Shown: positions 26,121-35,243 of the stretch, in pieces
How positions within the stretch are numbered: the first letter of the stretch is position 1
How the letters are laid out: each line of letters starts with the position of its first letter
NCBI RefSeq assembly: GCF_029892155.1
Contig: NZ_JARZAG010000002.1
Span: forward strand, 310,001 to 374,000
From: Kitasatospora sp. GAS204B
GTDB lineage: Bacteria > Actinomycetota > Actinomycetes > Streptomycetales > Streptomycetaceae
Length of the DNA stretch: 64,000 bases
Direction of reading: 5' to 3'
The notes under the pieces: generated by a model
Databases searched by the model: none
Seen by the model: only the letters and a program-made list of their open reading frames with translations
Told to the model about the DNA's origin: nothing
Program-made: the position numbers and the translations under genes

Positions 26121-26975
26121 ATGGCGTGCGGCCCGCCGCGCCCCTCGTCACCGGCGCCGTGCTGGGCCCACACTGGACCCACACCGGGTCCGCGGGCAGT
26201 CCCGTCGAGGCAGTCCCATCGACGCGGCCGAGACGCTCTCTGCCCGGTCCAACGGCCCGCCGCCGGACGCGGTTCCCACCCGGCCAGTAATCTGTCGCAG
26301 GAAATATCGACATCCTGCAGCGCCCCTACTCCCCAGGACCAGATCATCGACTTCGGGCCCGCGGCTGCGACCCTCGCCGACACGTACGTCGGCGAGGACG
26401 CCGTGCTGACCTACGCCAGGGCCCAGGCGGCCCGCACCGGGGTCCGGGCGATCGGCCCGAGCGGCGGGGCCTGCCTACGGCTGCTGGCGGCCGCGCTGGG
26501 CGCCAAGGCGGTGGCCGAGATCGGCACCGGCACCGGGGTGTCCGGCGTCTACCTGCTGCGCGGGATGCGCCCGGACGGCATCCTGACCACCGTCGACCCG
26601 GAGCCGATCCGCCAGGAGTTCGCCCGCGAGGCCTACCTGGCGGCGGGCTTCGCGGCCGGCCGGACCCGGTTCATACCCGGCCGCGCACTGGAGGTGCTGC
26701 CGCGGCTCGCCGACGGCCAGTACGACCTGGTGTTCTGCGACGGCGATCCGGCCGAGTCGCGGGCCTATCTCGCAGAATCGTTGCGCCTGCTGAGACCCGG
26801 CGGGGTGGTCTGCTTCGAAGGGGTGTTCCAGCAGGGCCGGCTGACCGATCCCGCGCTGGACGACCCGGCCACCGGCGCGATGCGCGAACTGGTGCAGGCG
26901 GTGCGGGAGAGCAAGCAGCTCCTGCCCGCGCTGCTGCCGGTCAGCGACGGGCTGCTCTGCGCGGTCAAGCGCTGA
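26121..26975 (+). CDS. O-methyltransferase, start uncertain
   Basis: SAM-dependent class I methyltransferase of the catechol/caffeoyl-CoA type. The AdoMet motif VAEIGTGTGVSGVYLL lies in genomic 26512-26560, followed by TTVDPE and LVFCDGD (metal-binding Asp). The reliable domain begins near 26340. The only standard in-frame start before it is ATG 26121, which gives an Arg/Pro-rich first 60 residues, overlaps the sigma factor's promoter region and has no good ribosome binding site. Translation may begin at a non-standard codon around 26292-26343. It is divergent from the sigma gene, a conserved arrangement. Confidence 0.78.
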   Translation: MACGPPRPSSPAPCWAHTGPTPGPRAVPSRQSHRRGRDALCPVQRPAAGRGSHPASNLSQEISTSCSAPTPQDQIIDFGPAAATLADTYVGEDAVLTYARAQAARTGVRAIGPSGGACLRLLAAALGAKAVAEIGTGTGVSGVYLLRGMRPDGILTTVDPEPIRQEFAREAYLAAGFAAGRTRFIPGRALEVLPRLADGQYDLVFCDGDPAESRAYLAESLRLLRPGGVVCFEGVFQQGRLTDPALDDPATGAMRELVQAVRESKQLLPALLPVSDGLLCAVKR

Positions 26976-27071
26976 GCGTCCCGGCAGCTGGGCGTCCCGG
27001 CACCCGACCGTCCTGCAAGCGACCGCTCGGCAGCCGGCAGGCCCGGCCGCCGGTCCGCACGGGCACGTCGG

Positions 27072-27115
27072 CGGGGCCCGGTTCCGCTGGTTCGCACCAG
27101 TGGCTCCGGGCCCCG
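27072..27115. terminator. Terminator between convergent O-methyltransferase and DUF3117 genes
   Basis: The 10-bp arms CGGGGCCCGG (27072-27081) and its complement (27106-27115) surround an inner CTGGT/ACCAG stem. It lies between the two stop codons, so it may serve both. Confidence 0.65.
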
Positions 27116-27146
27116 TGGGGCGCGCTGCGCGCGCAAAGCGCGAGAG

Positions 27147-27314
27147 TCAGCCGCAGGCCTGCTTCAGGGCCTCACCCAGGGCGTTCGCCTCGTCCGGAGT
27201 GAGCTCCACCACCAGGCGACCGCCGCCTTCGAGCGGAACTCGCATGATGATGCCCCGCCCCTCTTTGGTGACCTCGAGCGGGCCGTCACCCGTCCGCGGC
27301 TTCATGGCCGCCAT
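27147..27314 (-). CDS. DUF3117 small protein
   Basis: 55 residues, ATG start at 27314 with an AGGAAGGGG ribosome binding site. The sequence runs MAAMKPRTGDGPLEVTKEG through GIIMRVPLEGGGRLVVEL to EALKQACG, matching the DUF3117 family. This is a very conserved actinobacterial small protein of unknown function that probably forms a compact beta-sheet fold. Its locus beside tag and the sigma gene is as in other actinobacteria. It is easily missed because of its length. Confidence 0.9.
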   Translation of the reverse strand: MAAMKPRTGDGPLEVTKEGRGIIMRVPLEGGGRLVVELTPDEANALGEALKQACG

Positions 27315-27700
27315 GCTCGTTCCCCTTCCTGCAACCGCTCAGCTACGTACCAGCAGTCCGTCCACCGCCGGTATCGAACGCATTGATCGGAAGCCATTAT
27401 CCCGCATTCGGCGCCCCGATGACCAACATCACTCTTTACGCACCAGGGAGCACACCATCACAGAGGGGCTGATTCCGCCTCAGATCCCCCCTCGCCCGAC
27501 CGGGCGAAGACTCATCAGTTGCCGGGCCAGGCCTGCCCGAGCCCGCTACCATCCGGGCGACCGGGGCCCTGCGGGCGGTCGAGCGACCGGACGCACGCAA
27601 GGGGCCGTAAAGGTGCGCTACCTCACACTCCCGCCGACCGGCGGGCTCCGGCATGCTGACTCAGGTCCGCGGTGTTACCGATCGGTTGGGAGCCCCACAC
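27315..27700. other. 386-bp divergent promoter region
   Basis: It separates the DUF3117 gene (minus) from the enoyl-CoA hydratase gene (plus). The part near 27395-27445 is relatively AT-rich and is the likeliest place for the two promoters. No gene, hairpin or repeat is evident. Confidence 0.4.
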
Positions 27701-28501
27701 ATGTCCGACTCCGTCCTGTACGAGCTCGACGGCCCGCTGGCCGTCATCACCATCAACCGTCCGGAGGCGATGAACGCGCTGGACGTCCCGACCAAGGTGG
27801 CGCTGCGCGACACCGTGACCGAGGCGGCGGCGGACCCGGCGGTGCGCGCGGTGCTGCTGACCGGCGCGGGCGACAAGGCGTTCTGCGTCGGCCAGGACCT
27901 CAAGGAGCACCTCGGGCTGCTCAAGCGGGCCGACGAGACGGGCGAGCCGCCGCTGAAGACGGTCGCCGAGCACTACAACCCGCTGGTGCGGGCGCTGGCC
28001 GGGATGCGCAAGCCGACGGTGGCCGCGGTCGGCGGGGTGGCGGCCGGCGCCGGGGCCTCGCTCGCCTTCGCCTGCGACTTCCGGATCGTCGCCGAGACGG
28101 CCGGGTTCAACACCTCCTTCGCGGGCGTGGCACTGACCACCGACTCGGGCGCGTCGTGGACGCTGCCCCGGCTGGTCGGCCACGCCAGGGCCACCGAGCT
28201 GCTGATGTTCCCGCGCACCGTCAAGGCCGCCGAGGCGCTCACCCTGGGCCTTGCCACCCGGGTCGTCCCGTCCGCCGAACTCGCCGCCACCGCGCGCGAG
28301 TTCGCCCTGCGACTGGCGAACGGGCCGACCGTGGCGTACGGCGCGATCAAGGCCGCGCTGGACTTCGGCGCCGCGCACTCGCTGAGCGAGACGCTGGACA
28401 AGGAGGACGAGTTGCAGACCCTGGCCGGGGCCAGCGAGGACCACCGGATCGCGGTGGCCGCCTTCCTGGCCAAGGAGACGCCGAAGTACGTCGGCCGCTA
28501 G
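27701..28501 (+). CDS. Enoyl-CoA hydratase/isomerase family protein
   Basis: 266 residues from ATG 27701 (MSDSVLYELDG); the upstream in-frame codons lack support. Crotonase fold: the first oxyanion-hole segment is GDKAFCVGQDLKEH and the second AAVGGVAAGAGASLAFACDF. At the first usual glutamate position (AGVALTTDSGASWTLPRLVG) the residue appears to be Thr/Asp rather than the classic Glu pair of hydratases. It may therefore act as an isomerase or PaaG/PaaB-like enzyme in fatty-acid or phenylacetate breakdown. The gene is single and is followed closely by a convergent gene. Confidence 0.85.
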   Translation: MSDSVLYELDGPLAVITINRPEAMNALDVPTKVALRDTVTEAAADPAVRAVLLTGAGDKAFCVGQDLKEHLGLLKRADETGEPPLKTVAEHYNPLVRALAGMRKPTVAAVGGVAAGAGASLAFACDFRIVAETAGFNTSFAGVALTTDSGASWTLPRLVGHARATELLMFPRTVKAAEALTLGLATRVVPSAELAATAREFALRLANGPTVAYGAIKAALDFGAAHSLSETLDKEDELQTLAGASEDHRIAVAAFLAKETPKYVGR

Positions 28502-28533
28502 CCCGACCGGCAGCTCGACCGGCTGACGGTGGG

Positions 28534-29100
28534 TCAGCGGGCGTGGCAGTCGGCCAGGTGGTCGTTGACCAGCCCGCAGGCCTGCATCAGCGCGTAGGCG
28601 GTGGTCGGGCCGACGAACCGGAAGCCGTGCCGCTTGAGCTCCTTGGCCAGCGCCGTGGACTCCGGCGTGATCGCCGGCACCTCGCCCAGGGTCCGCGGCG
28701 CGGGCCGGGCCGGATCACCGGCGAACCGCCAGATCAGCGCGTCCAGGCCGCCGTCCAGGTCCTGGGCGGCGCGGGCGTTGGCGACGGCCGCGGCGATCTT
28801 CAGCCGATTGCGGATGATCCCGGCGTCCGCCAGCAGCCTGGCCTCGTCCGCCTCGGTGAAGGCCGCCACCTCGGCGATCCGGAAGCCCGCGAAGGCGGCC
28901 CGGAAGCCCTCCCGGCGGCGCAGGATGGTGATCCAGGACAGGCCCGACTGGAACGCCTCCAGGCAGACCCGTTCGAACAGGGCGTCGTCGCCGTGCACCG
29001 GCTTGCCCCACTCGGTGTCGTGGTAGACCCGGTAGTCGTCGGTCGACTCGCCCCAGGGGCAGCGCAGCAGGCCGTCCGGGCCGGGCTGGAGGATCGTCAC
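28534..29100 (-). CDS. tag: DNA-3-methyladenine glycosylase I
   Basis: 188 residues from GTG 29100, which overlaps the upstream gene's TGA by four bases (GTGA), with a GGAGCAGGA site just before it. Family hallmarks are RCPWG at the N-terminus, YHDTEWGKPVHGD, the helix-hairpin region LSWITILRRREGFR, and the C-terminal GLVNDHLADCH that supplies His/Cys zinc ligands. It removes 3-methyladenine from alkylated DNA (base-excision repair). The length is normal for Tag. Confidence 0.92.
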   Translation of the reverse strand: MTILQPGPDGLLRCPWGESTDDYRVYHDTEWGKPVHGDDALFERVCLEAFQSGLSWITILRRREGFRAAFAGFRIAEVAAFTEADEARLLADAGIIRNRLKIAAAVANARAAQDLDGGLDALIWRFAGDPARPAPRTLGEVPAITPESTALAKELKRHGFRFVGPTTAYALMQACGLVNDHLADCHAR

Positions 29101-29495
29101 TCCTGCTCCGCGCGTCCGGGCGTGTCCGCGCGGTCGGCGCCGTGCGCGTGGGCGGCGCCGTGCTCGACCACCGTGGCCCCCTCGGCCGCCGCGCCGGGCT
29201 CGGCGCCCTCCCGCACCGCCACCGCGGCCTCCAGCTCGGCGATCCGCGAGTCGCGGTACGCGAGCTCGGCGCCGAGCCGGTCCAGCACGTCGTCCACCTG
29301 GTCCATCCGGTAGCCGCGCACCGCCATCGGCAGCCGGATCTCGTCGACGTCCTGCCGGCTCAGCGGACGCTCCTGCGGCAGCCTGCCGGCGATCCGGTCG
29401 TGCACGGCCTCCGGCAGCGCACCGCCGCCGCCCAGCGCCACCAGCGCGGCACCGCCGACCACCACGGCCATCGCCACCACGATCACCCAGAACAC
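29097..29495 (-). CDS. Membrane-anchored DivIVA-domain protein
   Basis: 132 residues from GTG 29495, preceded by GGGAGG at a seven-base spacing; a GTG six codons upstream is possible but lacks a site. One N-terminal membrane helix (FWVIVVAMAVVVGGAALVAL) is followed by a DivIVA-type lipid/coiled-coil motif (EIRLPMAVRGYRMDQVDDVLDRLG), a short coiled coil and an Ala/His-rich tail. DivIVA modules bind curved membrane at poles and septa, so it may take part in polar growth. It is translationally coupled to tag, an arrangement also seen in mycobacteria from memory. Confidence 0.85.
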   Translation of the reverse strand: MFWVIVVAMAVVVGGAALVALGGGGALPEAVHDRIAGRLPQERPLSRQDVDEIRLPMAVRGYRMDQVDDVLDRLGAELAYRDSRIAELEAAVAVREGAEPGAAAEGATVVEHGAAHAHGADRADTPGRAEQE

Positions 29496-29642
29496 GAGCT
29501 GTCCTCCCGACACGTGAGTATGCGGCCGAGTGAGGGATCATGGTCCCTGGGAAGGCCGGGGCCCCATCATCGCACCAGGGTCCCCCTGGATCGATACCGG
29601 CGAGACCCGCGATACCCGCCTGTGATGACTGGAGGAGCGAGG

Positions 29643-30506
29643 GTGGCACTGCGCCTGGGACCGCGTGAGTTCGGCGCGGAGGAACTGGTCATCATGGCCA
29701 TCGTCAACCGCACCCCGGACTCCTTCTTCGACCGCGGCGCCACGTTCGCCGACGAGGCCGCCTTCGCCGCCGCCGACCGGGCGATGGCCGAGGGCGCGGC
29801 GATCCTGGACATCGGCGGGGTCAAGGCCGGGCCCGGCGAGGAGGTGACGGTCGAGGAGGAGCTGCGGCGCACCGTGCCGTTCGTCGCCGAGCTGCGCAAG
29901 CGCCACCCCGAGGCCGTGATCAGCGTGGACACCTGGCGGCACGAGGTGGGCGAGGCGGTCTGCGAGGCCGGCGCCGACCTGCTGAACGACGCCTGGGGCG
30001 GGGTCGACCCCGAGCTCGCCGCAGTGGCCGCCCGCTTCGACGTGGGCCTGGTCTGCACCCACGCCGGCGGCGCCGAGCCGCGCACTCGGCCGCACCGGGT
30101 CGGCTACCAGGACGTGATGGCGGACATCCTGCGGGTCACCGTCCAGCTGGCCGAGCGGGCCGCCGCGCTCGGGGTGCGACGGGACGCGCTGATCATCGAC
30201 CCCGGGCACGACTTCGGCAAGAACACCCGGCACTCGCTGGAGGCGACCCGGCGGCTGCCGGAGATGACCGCCACCGGGTTCCCGGTGCTGGTCTCGCTCT
30301 CCAACAAGGACTTCGTCGGCGAGACCCTGGACCAGCCGGTCGACCGGCGGCTGCTCGGCACCCTGGCCACCACCGCCGTCTCCGCCTGGCTGGGCGCCCG
30401 GATCTACCGGGTGCACCAGGTGGCCGAGACCCGGCAGGTGCTGGACATGGTCGCCTCGATCCAGGGCACCCGTCCCCCGGCGGTGGCCCGCCGGGGGCTG
30501 ATGTGA
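29643..30506 (+). CDS. Dihydropteroate synthase-family protein (FolP2-like)
   Basis: 287 residues from GTG 29643, chosen because GGAGGAG lies five bases upstream; ATG 29625 is in frame but sits before that site. TIM-barrel motifs of the pterin-binding family are present: MAIVNRTPDSFFDRG, DIGGVKAGPG, VISVDTWR, LLNDAWGG and IIDPGHDFGK. The fold joins p-aminobenzoate to hydroxymethyl-dihydropterin. However, the mycobacterial FolP2 at the equivalent locus is reported to lack that activity, and the DIGG..AGPG segment differs from the usual DIGGESTRPG. The true reaction is therefore uncertain. Confidence 0.85.
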   Translation: MALRLGPREFGAEELVIMAIVNRTPDSFFDRGATFADEAAFAAADRAMAEGAAILDIGGVKAGPGEEVTVEEELRRTVPFVAELRKRHPEAVISVDTWRHEVGEAVCEAGADLLNDAWGGVDPELAAVAARFDVGLVCTHAGGAEPRTRPHRVGYQDVMADILRVTVQLAERAAALGVRRDALIIDPGHDFGKNTRHSLEATRRLPEMTATGFPVLVSLSNKDFVGETLDQPVDRRLLGTLATTAVSAWLGARIYRVHQVAETRQVLDMVASIQGTRPPAVARRGLM

Positions 30507-30536
30507 CGCACCCGACCGGCCGGGCCCGACGCCCGC

Positions 30537-31376
30537 TCAGATCTCCCCGTTGGGCCGGCGGGACTCGGCGAGGATCTTCAGCACCTCGTCGATCTCGTCG
30601 GTGACGTGGAACAGGTCCAGGTCGGCCGCCGAGGCCTTGCCCTGCGCCACCAGGGTGTCCCGCAGCCAGGCGACCAGGCCGCTCCAGTAGGCGCTGCCGA
30701 AGAGGATCACCGGGAACCGGGTGACCTTCTTCGTCTGCACCAGGGTCAGCGCCTCGAACAGCTCGTCCAGCGTGCCCAGGCCCCCGGGCAGCACCACGAA
30801 GCCCTGCGCGTACTTCACGAACATCGTCTTGCGGACGAAGAAGTAGCGGAAGTTCAGGCCGAGGTCGACGTACTCGTTGAGCCCCTGCTCGAACGGCAGC
30901 TCGATGCCGAGACCGACGCTGAGACCGCCCGCCTCCGAGGCGCCGCGGTTGGCGGCCTCCATCGCGCCGGGGCCGCCGCCGGTGATCACCGCGAAGCCGG
31001 CCTCGGCCAGCGCCCGCCCGATCGCCACCCCGGACGCGTACTCGGCCGAGTCGACCGGCGTCCGGGCCGAGCCGAAGACACTGACCGCCGCCGGGAGTTC
31101 GGCGAGCGCGCCGAAGCCCTCGACGAACTCCGAGGTGATCCGCCAGACCCGCCAGGGGTCGGTGTGCAGCCAGTCGGTCGGTCCGGTGGTGTCCAGCAGG
31201 CGCTGGTCGGTGGTGCCCGGCTCGACCTGGTCCCGGCGCAGCAGCACCGGGCCCTTGCGCCGCTCCGGCCAGGTCCTCTTCGGCGGCTGCGCCCCCGCGG
31301 GGGTCGGCTCCACCAGCTCCGGGCCGTGCCCGAAGCTCCGTTCGTCTGCGCCGTCCTGCGCTGATGTCCCTGTCAT
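30537..31376 (-). CDS. LOG-family (TIGR00730) nucleotide 5'-monophosphate phosphoribohydrolase
   Basis: 279 residues, ATG start. A Rossmann-like lysine-decarboxylase-motif protein with GGGPGAMEAANRGA and PGGLGTLDELFEAL, the two LOG signatures. LOG enzymes release free base from cytokinin riboside 5'-phosphates or other nucleotides. The N-terminal 85 residues are an Arg/Pro-rich extension seen in the actinobacterial subgroup. It precedes dapE on the same strand with a 115-bp gap and may share its transcript. It converges with the folP-like gene. Confidence 0.88.
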   Translation of the reverse strand: MTGTSAQDGADERSFGHGPELVEPTPAGAQPPKRTWPERRKGPVLLRRDQVEPGTTDQRLLDTTGPTDWLHTDPWRVWRITSEFVEGFGALAELPAAVSVFGSARTPVDSAEYASGVAIGRALAEAGFAVITGGGPGAMEAANRGASEAGGLSVGLGIELPFEQGLNEYVDLGLNFRYFFVRKTMFVKYAQGFVVLPGGLGTLDELFEALTLVQTKKVTRFPVILFGSAYWSGLVAWLRDTLVAQGKASAADLDLFHVTDEIDEVLKILAESRRPNGEI

Positions 31377-31491
31377 GACGAAACTCTACGCCCGGCCCGG
31401 GTTCCTGACGGGGAACCTTTGGCAGGCGGGCAGCTGACGGGACGGCGACGCCTTGTTCACCTCCCGCTCGGTTCGGCGCCCGCCCACCGCG

Positions 31492-32586
31492 TCACGCGCC
31501 GCCGGTGAGCCAGGCGCGCAGCTTGCGCTCGACGTCGGCGATCGCCGCCAGCGAGACGTGCTCGTCCCGCTTGTGCGCCAGGTTCGGATCACCGGGGCCG
31601 TAGTTGACGGCGGGCACGCCGAGCGCGCTGAACCGCGCCACGTCGGTCCAGCCGAACTTGGCCCGGGCCTCGCCCCCGGTGGCGGCCAGGAAGGCCTGGG
31701 CGGCCGGCTGGGAGAGGCCGGGCAGCGCGGCGGGCGAGATGTCCACCACCTCCAGCGCGAAGCCCGCGAAGACCTCGCGCAGGTGTGCCTCGGCCTCGGC
31801 CACGGTGCGGTCCGGCGCGAACCGGAAGTTGACGGTCACCACGCACTCGTCGGGGATCACGTTGCCGGCCACGCCGCCGGTGATGCCGACCGCGTTGAGG
31901 CCCTCGCGGTACTCCAGGCCGTCGATCTCCACCCGGCGCGCCTGGTAGGCGGCGAGCCGGCCGAGCACCTCGGCGGCGTGGTGGATGGCGTTCTCGCCGT
32001 TCCAGCTGCGGGCCGAGTGGGCCCGGACCCCGGTCAGCATGACCTTGACCCGCAGGCTGCCCTGGCAGCCGCCCTCGACCATCGCGCCGCTCGGCTCCAT
32101 CAGCACCGCGAAGTCGGCGGCCAGCCAGTCGGGATGCCGGGTCACCAGGTGGCCCAGGCCGTTGCGCACCGCGTCGACCTCCTCGCAGTCGTAGAAGACG
32201 AAGGTGAGGTCGCGGTTGGGCTCGGGCAGCGTGGCGGCCAGCCGGAGCTGGACGGCCACCCCGGACTTCATGTCCGCGGTGCCGCAGCCCCAGAGCAGGT
32301 CGCCGTCCAGGCGCGAGGGCACGTTGTCGGCGATCGGCACGGTGTCCAGGTGGCCGGCCAGCACCACCCGCTCGGCCCGGCCCAGCCGGGTGCGGGCCAC
32401 CACGTTGTTGCCGTACCGGTCGACGGTCAGGTGCGGCAGCGTGCGCAGCGCGGCCTCGACGGCGTCGGCGAGCGCCCGCTCGTCACCGCTGACCGAGGGG
32501 AAGTCGACCAGTTGGGCGGTGAGCGCACCCCCGTCCAGCGTCAGGTCGAGGGCGGTCGGGACACTGGTTTCGGACAGGCTGCTCAT
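31492..32586 (-). CDS. dapE: Succinyl-diaminopimelate desuccinylase
   Basis: 364 residues, ATG 32586. An M20 di-zinc hydrolase that releases succinate from N-succinyl-LL-diaminopimelate for lysine and peptidoglycan synthesis. Metal ligands and the catalytic base are visible: H79 and D81 in GHLDTVP, D105 in GTADMKSG, E135/E136 in CEEVDA, and a C-terminal His in HKRDEHVS. The central dimerisation domain spans about 175-290. With dapC in the same window it places the succinylase branch of the pathway here. Confidence 0.92.
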   Translation of the reverse strand: MSSLSETSVPTALDLTLDGGALTAQLVDFPSVSGDERALADAVEAALRTLPHLTVDRYGNNVVARTRLGRAERVVLAGHLDTVPIADNVPSRLDGDLLWGCGTADMKSGVAVQLRLAATLPEPNRDLTFVFYDCEEVDAVRNGLGHLVTRHPDWLAADFAVLMEPSGAMVEGGCQGSLRVKVMLTGVRAHSARSWNGENAIHHAAEVLGRLAAYQARRVEIDGLEYREGLNAVGITGGVAGNVIPDECVVTVNFRFAPDRTVAEAEAHLREVFAGFALEVVDISPAALPGLSQPAAQAFLAATGGEARAKFGWTDVARFSALGVPAVNYGPGDPNLAHKRDEHVSLAAIADVERKLRAWLTGGA

Positions 32587-32644
32587 GGTCGGCAAGCCTA
32601 GATCCTGTCCGGTCGATCCTGTCGGCTGCGACACCACCGGCTGA

Positions 32645-32719
32645 CGCCGCGGGGTGCGTGGCGGGGGCTGCTGCGGCACGCACCCCGCGGCGTGCGTGGC
32701 GGGGGCTGCTGCGGCACGC
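32645..32719. repeat. 28-bp direct repeat overlapping a 16-bp hairpin in the dapE promoter region
   Basis: A 28-bp sequence beginning GTGCGTGGCGGGGGC occurs at 32654-32681 and again at 32692-32719 (38-bp period). CGCCGCGGGGTGCGTG (32645-32660) is exactly complementary to 32677-32692, forming a hairpin around the first copy. It lies between the divergent dapE and the membrane-protein gene. Confidence 0.8.
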
Positions 32720-32830
32720 GCCGCGGGTCGAGACGGTGGCACGGTGCAACCGCTGCGGACCGCACATTCGTCCGCACTGGTGGTGACTGAGTACGGTGTG
32801 CCAGGACAACGCGAGGCGAGAGGGGCCACG

Positions 32831-33835
32831 GTGGCCATCGAGGAGGACACGGCCCATGGCGGTCGGCGTCGGCGGCGACCGCTGCGCTGGGTGCTGACGG
32901 CGCTGCTGCTGGTGGGCGCGGTGATCGCGGGCCTGGTGCTGTGGAACCGGAACCACAACGCGCTGGCGGCCGAACAGTGCACGGTCACACCGGCGGGCGG
33001 CCAGCCGCTCTCGATGGACCTGGACCAGGGCTCGAACGCGGCGACCATCGCCGCCGTGACGATCTCCCGCGGCCTGCCGGAGCGGGCGCTGACCATCGCG
33101 CTGGCCACCGGGCTGCAGGAGTCCAAGCTGCGCAACCTGGCGGGCGGTGACCGCGATTCGGTCGGCCTCTTCCAGCAGCGGCCGTCCCAGGGCTGGGGCA
33201 CCGAGCAGCAGATCCTCGACCCGGTGTACTCGACCAACAAGTTCCTGGACGCGCTGGTGAAGGTGCCCGGCTACGCCCGGCTGCCGCTCACCGAGGCGGC
33301 CCAGGACGTGCAGAAGAGCGGCTACCCCGGCGCCTACGCCAGGCACGAGGCGGACGCCACCGCGCTGGCCGAGGCGCTGACCGGCCGGGCGCCGGCCGCG
33401 TTCAGCTGCACGGTGCACGAGTTCGCCCAGCCGCTGACGGCCGACAACAGCGACTCCTCGCCCGGCCCCACGGCCGGCGCGACGTCGTCGACCTCCGACG
33501 CGGCGCGGCAGCTGACCGACCGGGTGCGCCGCGAGTTCGGCCAGGCCGTCAGCGCGGCTCCGAGCGCCGGGAACGGCACCCCCGGTACGGCGCTGGCCCT
33601 GACTCCCAACCAGTCGGCCAACACCGACTCCGGCCCGGCCGCGCAGACGCAGAGCGGCTGGGCGGTGGCGCAGTGGGCGGTGGCGCACGCCCAGGAGCTG
33701 GGCATCGGCAGCGTGGCCTACGACGGCAAGGGCTGGCGGATCGACCGCTCGGCCTCCGGCTGGCAGGCCCAGAGCACCGCGAGCTCGACGAACCAGGTGC
33801 TGGTCACGCTCGGGATGCCCACCGCCAAGAAGTGA
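32831..33835 (+). CDS. Membrane-anchored protein with lysozyme-like [12 protein letters not shown] domain
   Basis: 334 residues from GTG 32831, after GAGAGGGG. A short basic N-terminus (GRRRRRP) precedes one membrane helix ([18 protein letters not shown]), so most of the chain is extracellular. The domain at about 55-190 has [14 protein letters not shown] and [14 protein letters not shown]. That pattern recurs in actinobacterial cell-wall proteins resembling transglycosylases, where the Glu in LQES could be catalytic. A Ser/Thr/Ala-rich linker leads to a C-terminal domain (about 275-330). It is divergent from dapE. A cell-wall role is inference. Confidence 0.78.
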   Translation: MAIEEDTAHGGRRRRRPLRWVLTALLLVGAVIAGLVLWNRNHNALAAEQCTVTPAGGQPLSMDLDQGSNAATIAAVTISRGLPERALTIALATGLQESKLRNLAGGDRDSVGLFQQRPSQGWGTEQQILDPVYSTNKFLDALVKVPGYARLPLTEAAQDVQKSGYPGAYARHEADATALAEALTGRAPAAFSCTVHEFAQPLTADNSDSSPGPTAGATSSTSDAARQLTDRVRREFGQAVSAAPSAGNGTPGTALALTPNQSANTDSGPAAQTQSGWAVAQWAVAHAQELGIGSVAYDGKGWRIDRSASGWQAQSTASSTNQVLVTLGMPTAKK

Positions 33836-34176
33836 GCTGTCAAGCGCTCGTCAGCCAGAGTTGACGAATGCTCAGCCGAGTGCCCCTCCGACGGGTGAAT
33901 CTGGTCACGCCACCTTGACGCATCCAAGGAGGTGGCGACACCCGCCACGACGGCCGCCGGGCCCATCGTCACGCGCCACACCGAGCTGGTCAGGCAAGGG
34001 CAGTGACGTTTCTTCGGTCGGGTCCGGCAGCGTCGTCGCGAGCAGGGCGGCAGAAAAGCGATCATGCGATCTTTAGTCGCTCTTTACGCTCCGCCGCCGA
34101 AACCTTCTCGCTCCTCAAGCGGTAATCACGGCGTCCGCCCGGCGGACCTGTCGTGTCGTCACTTCTTAGGAGCACC
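33836..34176. other. 341-bp gap with a terminator and the promoter of the secreted-protein gene
   Basis: It contains the terminator at 33908-33937. From about 34055 the sequence is relatively AT-rich and includes the small dyad GATCATGCGATC (34064-34075), a probable promoter/operator zone for the gene starting at 34177. No gene is supported. Confidence 0.4.
33908..33937 (+). terminator. Terminator of the membrane-anchored protein gene
   Basis: CGCCACC (33908-33914) pairs with GGTGGCG (33931-33937), with additional CTT/AAG pairing inside. It starts 72 bases after the stop codon. Confidence 0.55.
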
Positions 34177-35154
34177 ATGTCCCTCCCCCTCACGCGCCGG
34201 ATCGCCCAGGCCGCACTGCTCGTCGCGGCCGGAGCGACCCCGCTGGTCGCCGCCGGGTCGGCGTCCGCCGCCGACCTGGTGCCGCACGGCACCGACCTCG
34301 GCAAGGGGATCAGCAGGCTGGACGGCGTCACCGCGAACTCGAACCTGAAGGGCGAGGCACACCAGCTGGGCCAAGCGCTGGGCACCACCGGCGCGGTGGT
34401 GAGCGGGACGGCGCTGCCAGCCGCCACCGACGCCGCGGCCACGGCCGCCAGCGACAAGCTGCCGGACAGCGGCCGGCTGCTGGACCCGCTGGGCCACCAC
34501 GACGGCGCCACCACGGCCGCCGACGGCCCGCTGACCGATCTGGCCGGCAAGCTCTCCACCCTGGCGCCGCTGACCGGCGGCGCGCTGCCGGGTGGCGCGC
34601 CGCGCGCGATGCCGGCCACGTCCTCGATGCCCGGCCTGCCCTCCTCGCCGCTCTCCGGCGTCGGCTCGCTGCCCGCCCCGCCCACCGTGAGCGGGGTGGA
34701 CAAGGTGGTGAACGCCGACACGCTGAACAACCCGATCGCCGCCGCCAGTCACCTGGCGGGGCAGATTCCGGCCACCAGCAGCCTGGCCGGCTCGCTGCCG
34801 AGCGAGGACCGGGTGGCCTCCGCGCTGCCCGCCACCGGCCGGCTGGCGGACTCGCTGCCCGCGACCGGCAACACCCTCGGCTCGGTGCCGCTGGTCGACC
34901 AGCTGGGCGGCCAGCTGCCCGTCGCCCAGCAGTTGGGCACGCTGCCGGGCGCCGACCACCTGACCCACGGGATGCCGAACAGCGGTGACCTGATGCACCC
35001 GACCCAGGCCGCCGACGCGCTGCACTTGCAGGAGCTGACCGGCCAGGCCGGCGAGAGCACCCACCGGCTGGGCGGGATCCCGGACCTGGGCGCCGTGACC
35101 AACCTGCTGGGCGGGCTGGGCGGCACCACGCAGCACCTGCCCACGGTGAACTGA
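34177..35154 (+). CDS. Secreted Ala/Leu/Pro/Gly-rich protein, function unknown
   Basis: 325 residues from ATG 34177, with a TTAGGAG ribosome binding site. The N-terminus is a signal peptide (SLPLTRRIAQAALLVAAGAT ... SASAAD) with likely cleavage after ASA near residue 33. The mature part is low-complexity with recurring short motifs (GQLPVAQQLG, SLPATGNTLG, GSLPAPP) and no cysteines. Two LPATG sequences (217-221 and 227-231) are internal and lack a following membrane helix, so they are not normal sortase signals. Similar streptomycete proteins exist from memory, without an assigned role. Confidence 0.75.
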   Translation: MSLPLTRRIAQAALLVAAGATPLVAAGSASAADLVPHGTDLGKGISRLDGVTANSNLKGEAHQLGQALGTTGAVVSGTALPAATDAAATAASDKLPDSGRLLDPLGHHDGATTAADGPLTDLAGKLSTLAPLTGGALPGGAPRAMPATSSMPGLPSSPLSGVGSLPAPPTVSGVDKVVNADTLNNPIAAASHLAGQIPATSSLAGSLPSEDRVASALPATGRLADSLPATGNTLGSVPLVDQLGGQLPVAQQLGTLPGADHLTHGMPNSGDLMHPTQAADALHLQELTGQAGESTHRLGGIPDLGAVTNLLGGLGGTTQHLPTVN

Positions 35155-35189
35155 CCCCGGGCGTACGCCGGGACATTCGCTGGAAAGCA

Positions 35190-35243
35190 GAGAGCGGATG
35201 ACGGCTGACAGAGTCTGATATCTGTCAGCCGTCATCCGCTCTC
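35190..35243. terminator. Strong terminator between convergent genes
   Basis: A 23-bp perfect stem beginning GAGAGCGGATGACGGCTG (35190-35212, complement 35221-35243) with an eight-base loop, followed by GCGTTT. It lies 35 bases after the secreted-protein stop. Its position can also stop transcription from dapC. Confidence 0.9.

Noticed and set aside
34825..34869. Two LPATG motifs in the secreted protein, resembling sortase signals
   Set aside because: They are internal, followed by neither a membrane helix nor a basic tail, and sit in a low-complexity Leu/Pro/Ala/Gly region where such strings arise by chance.
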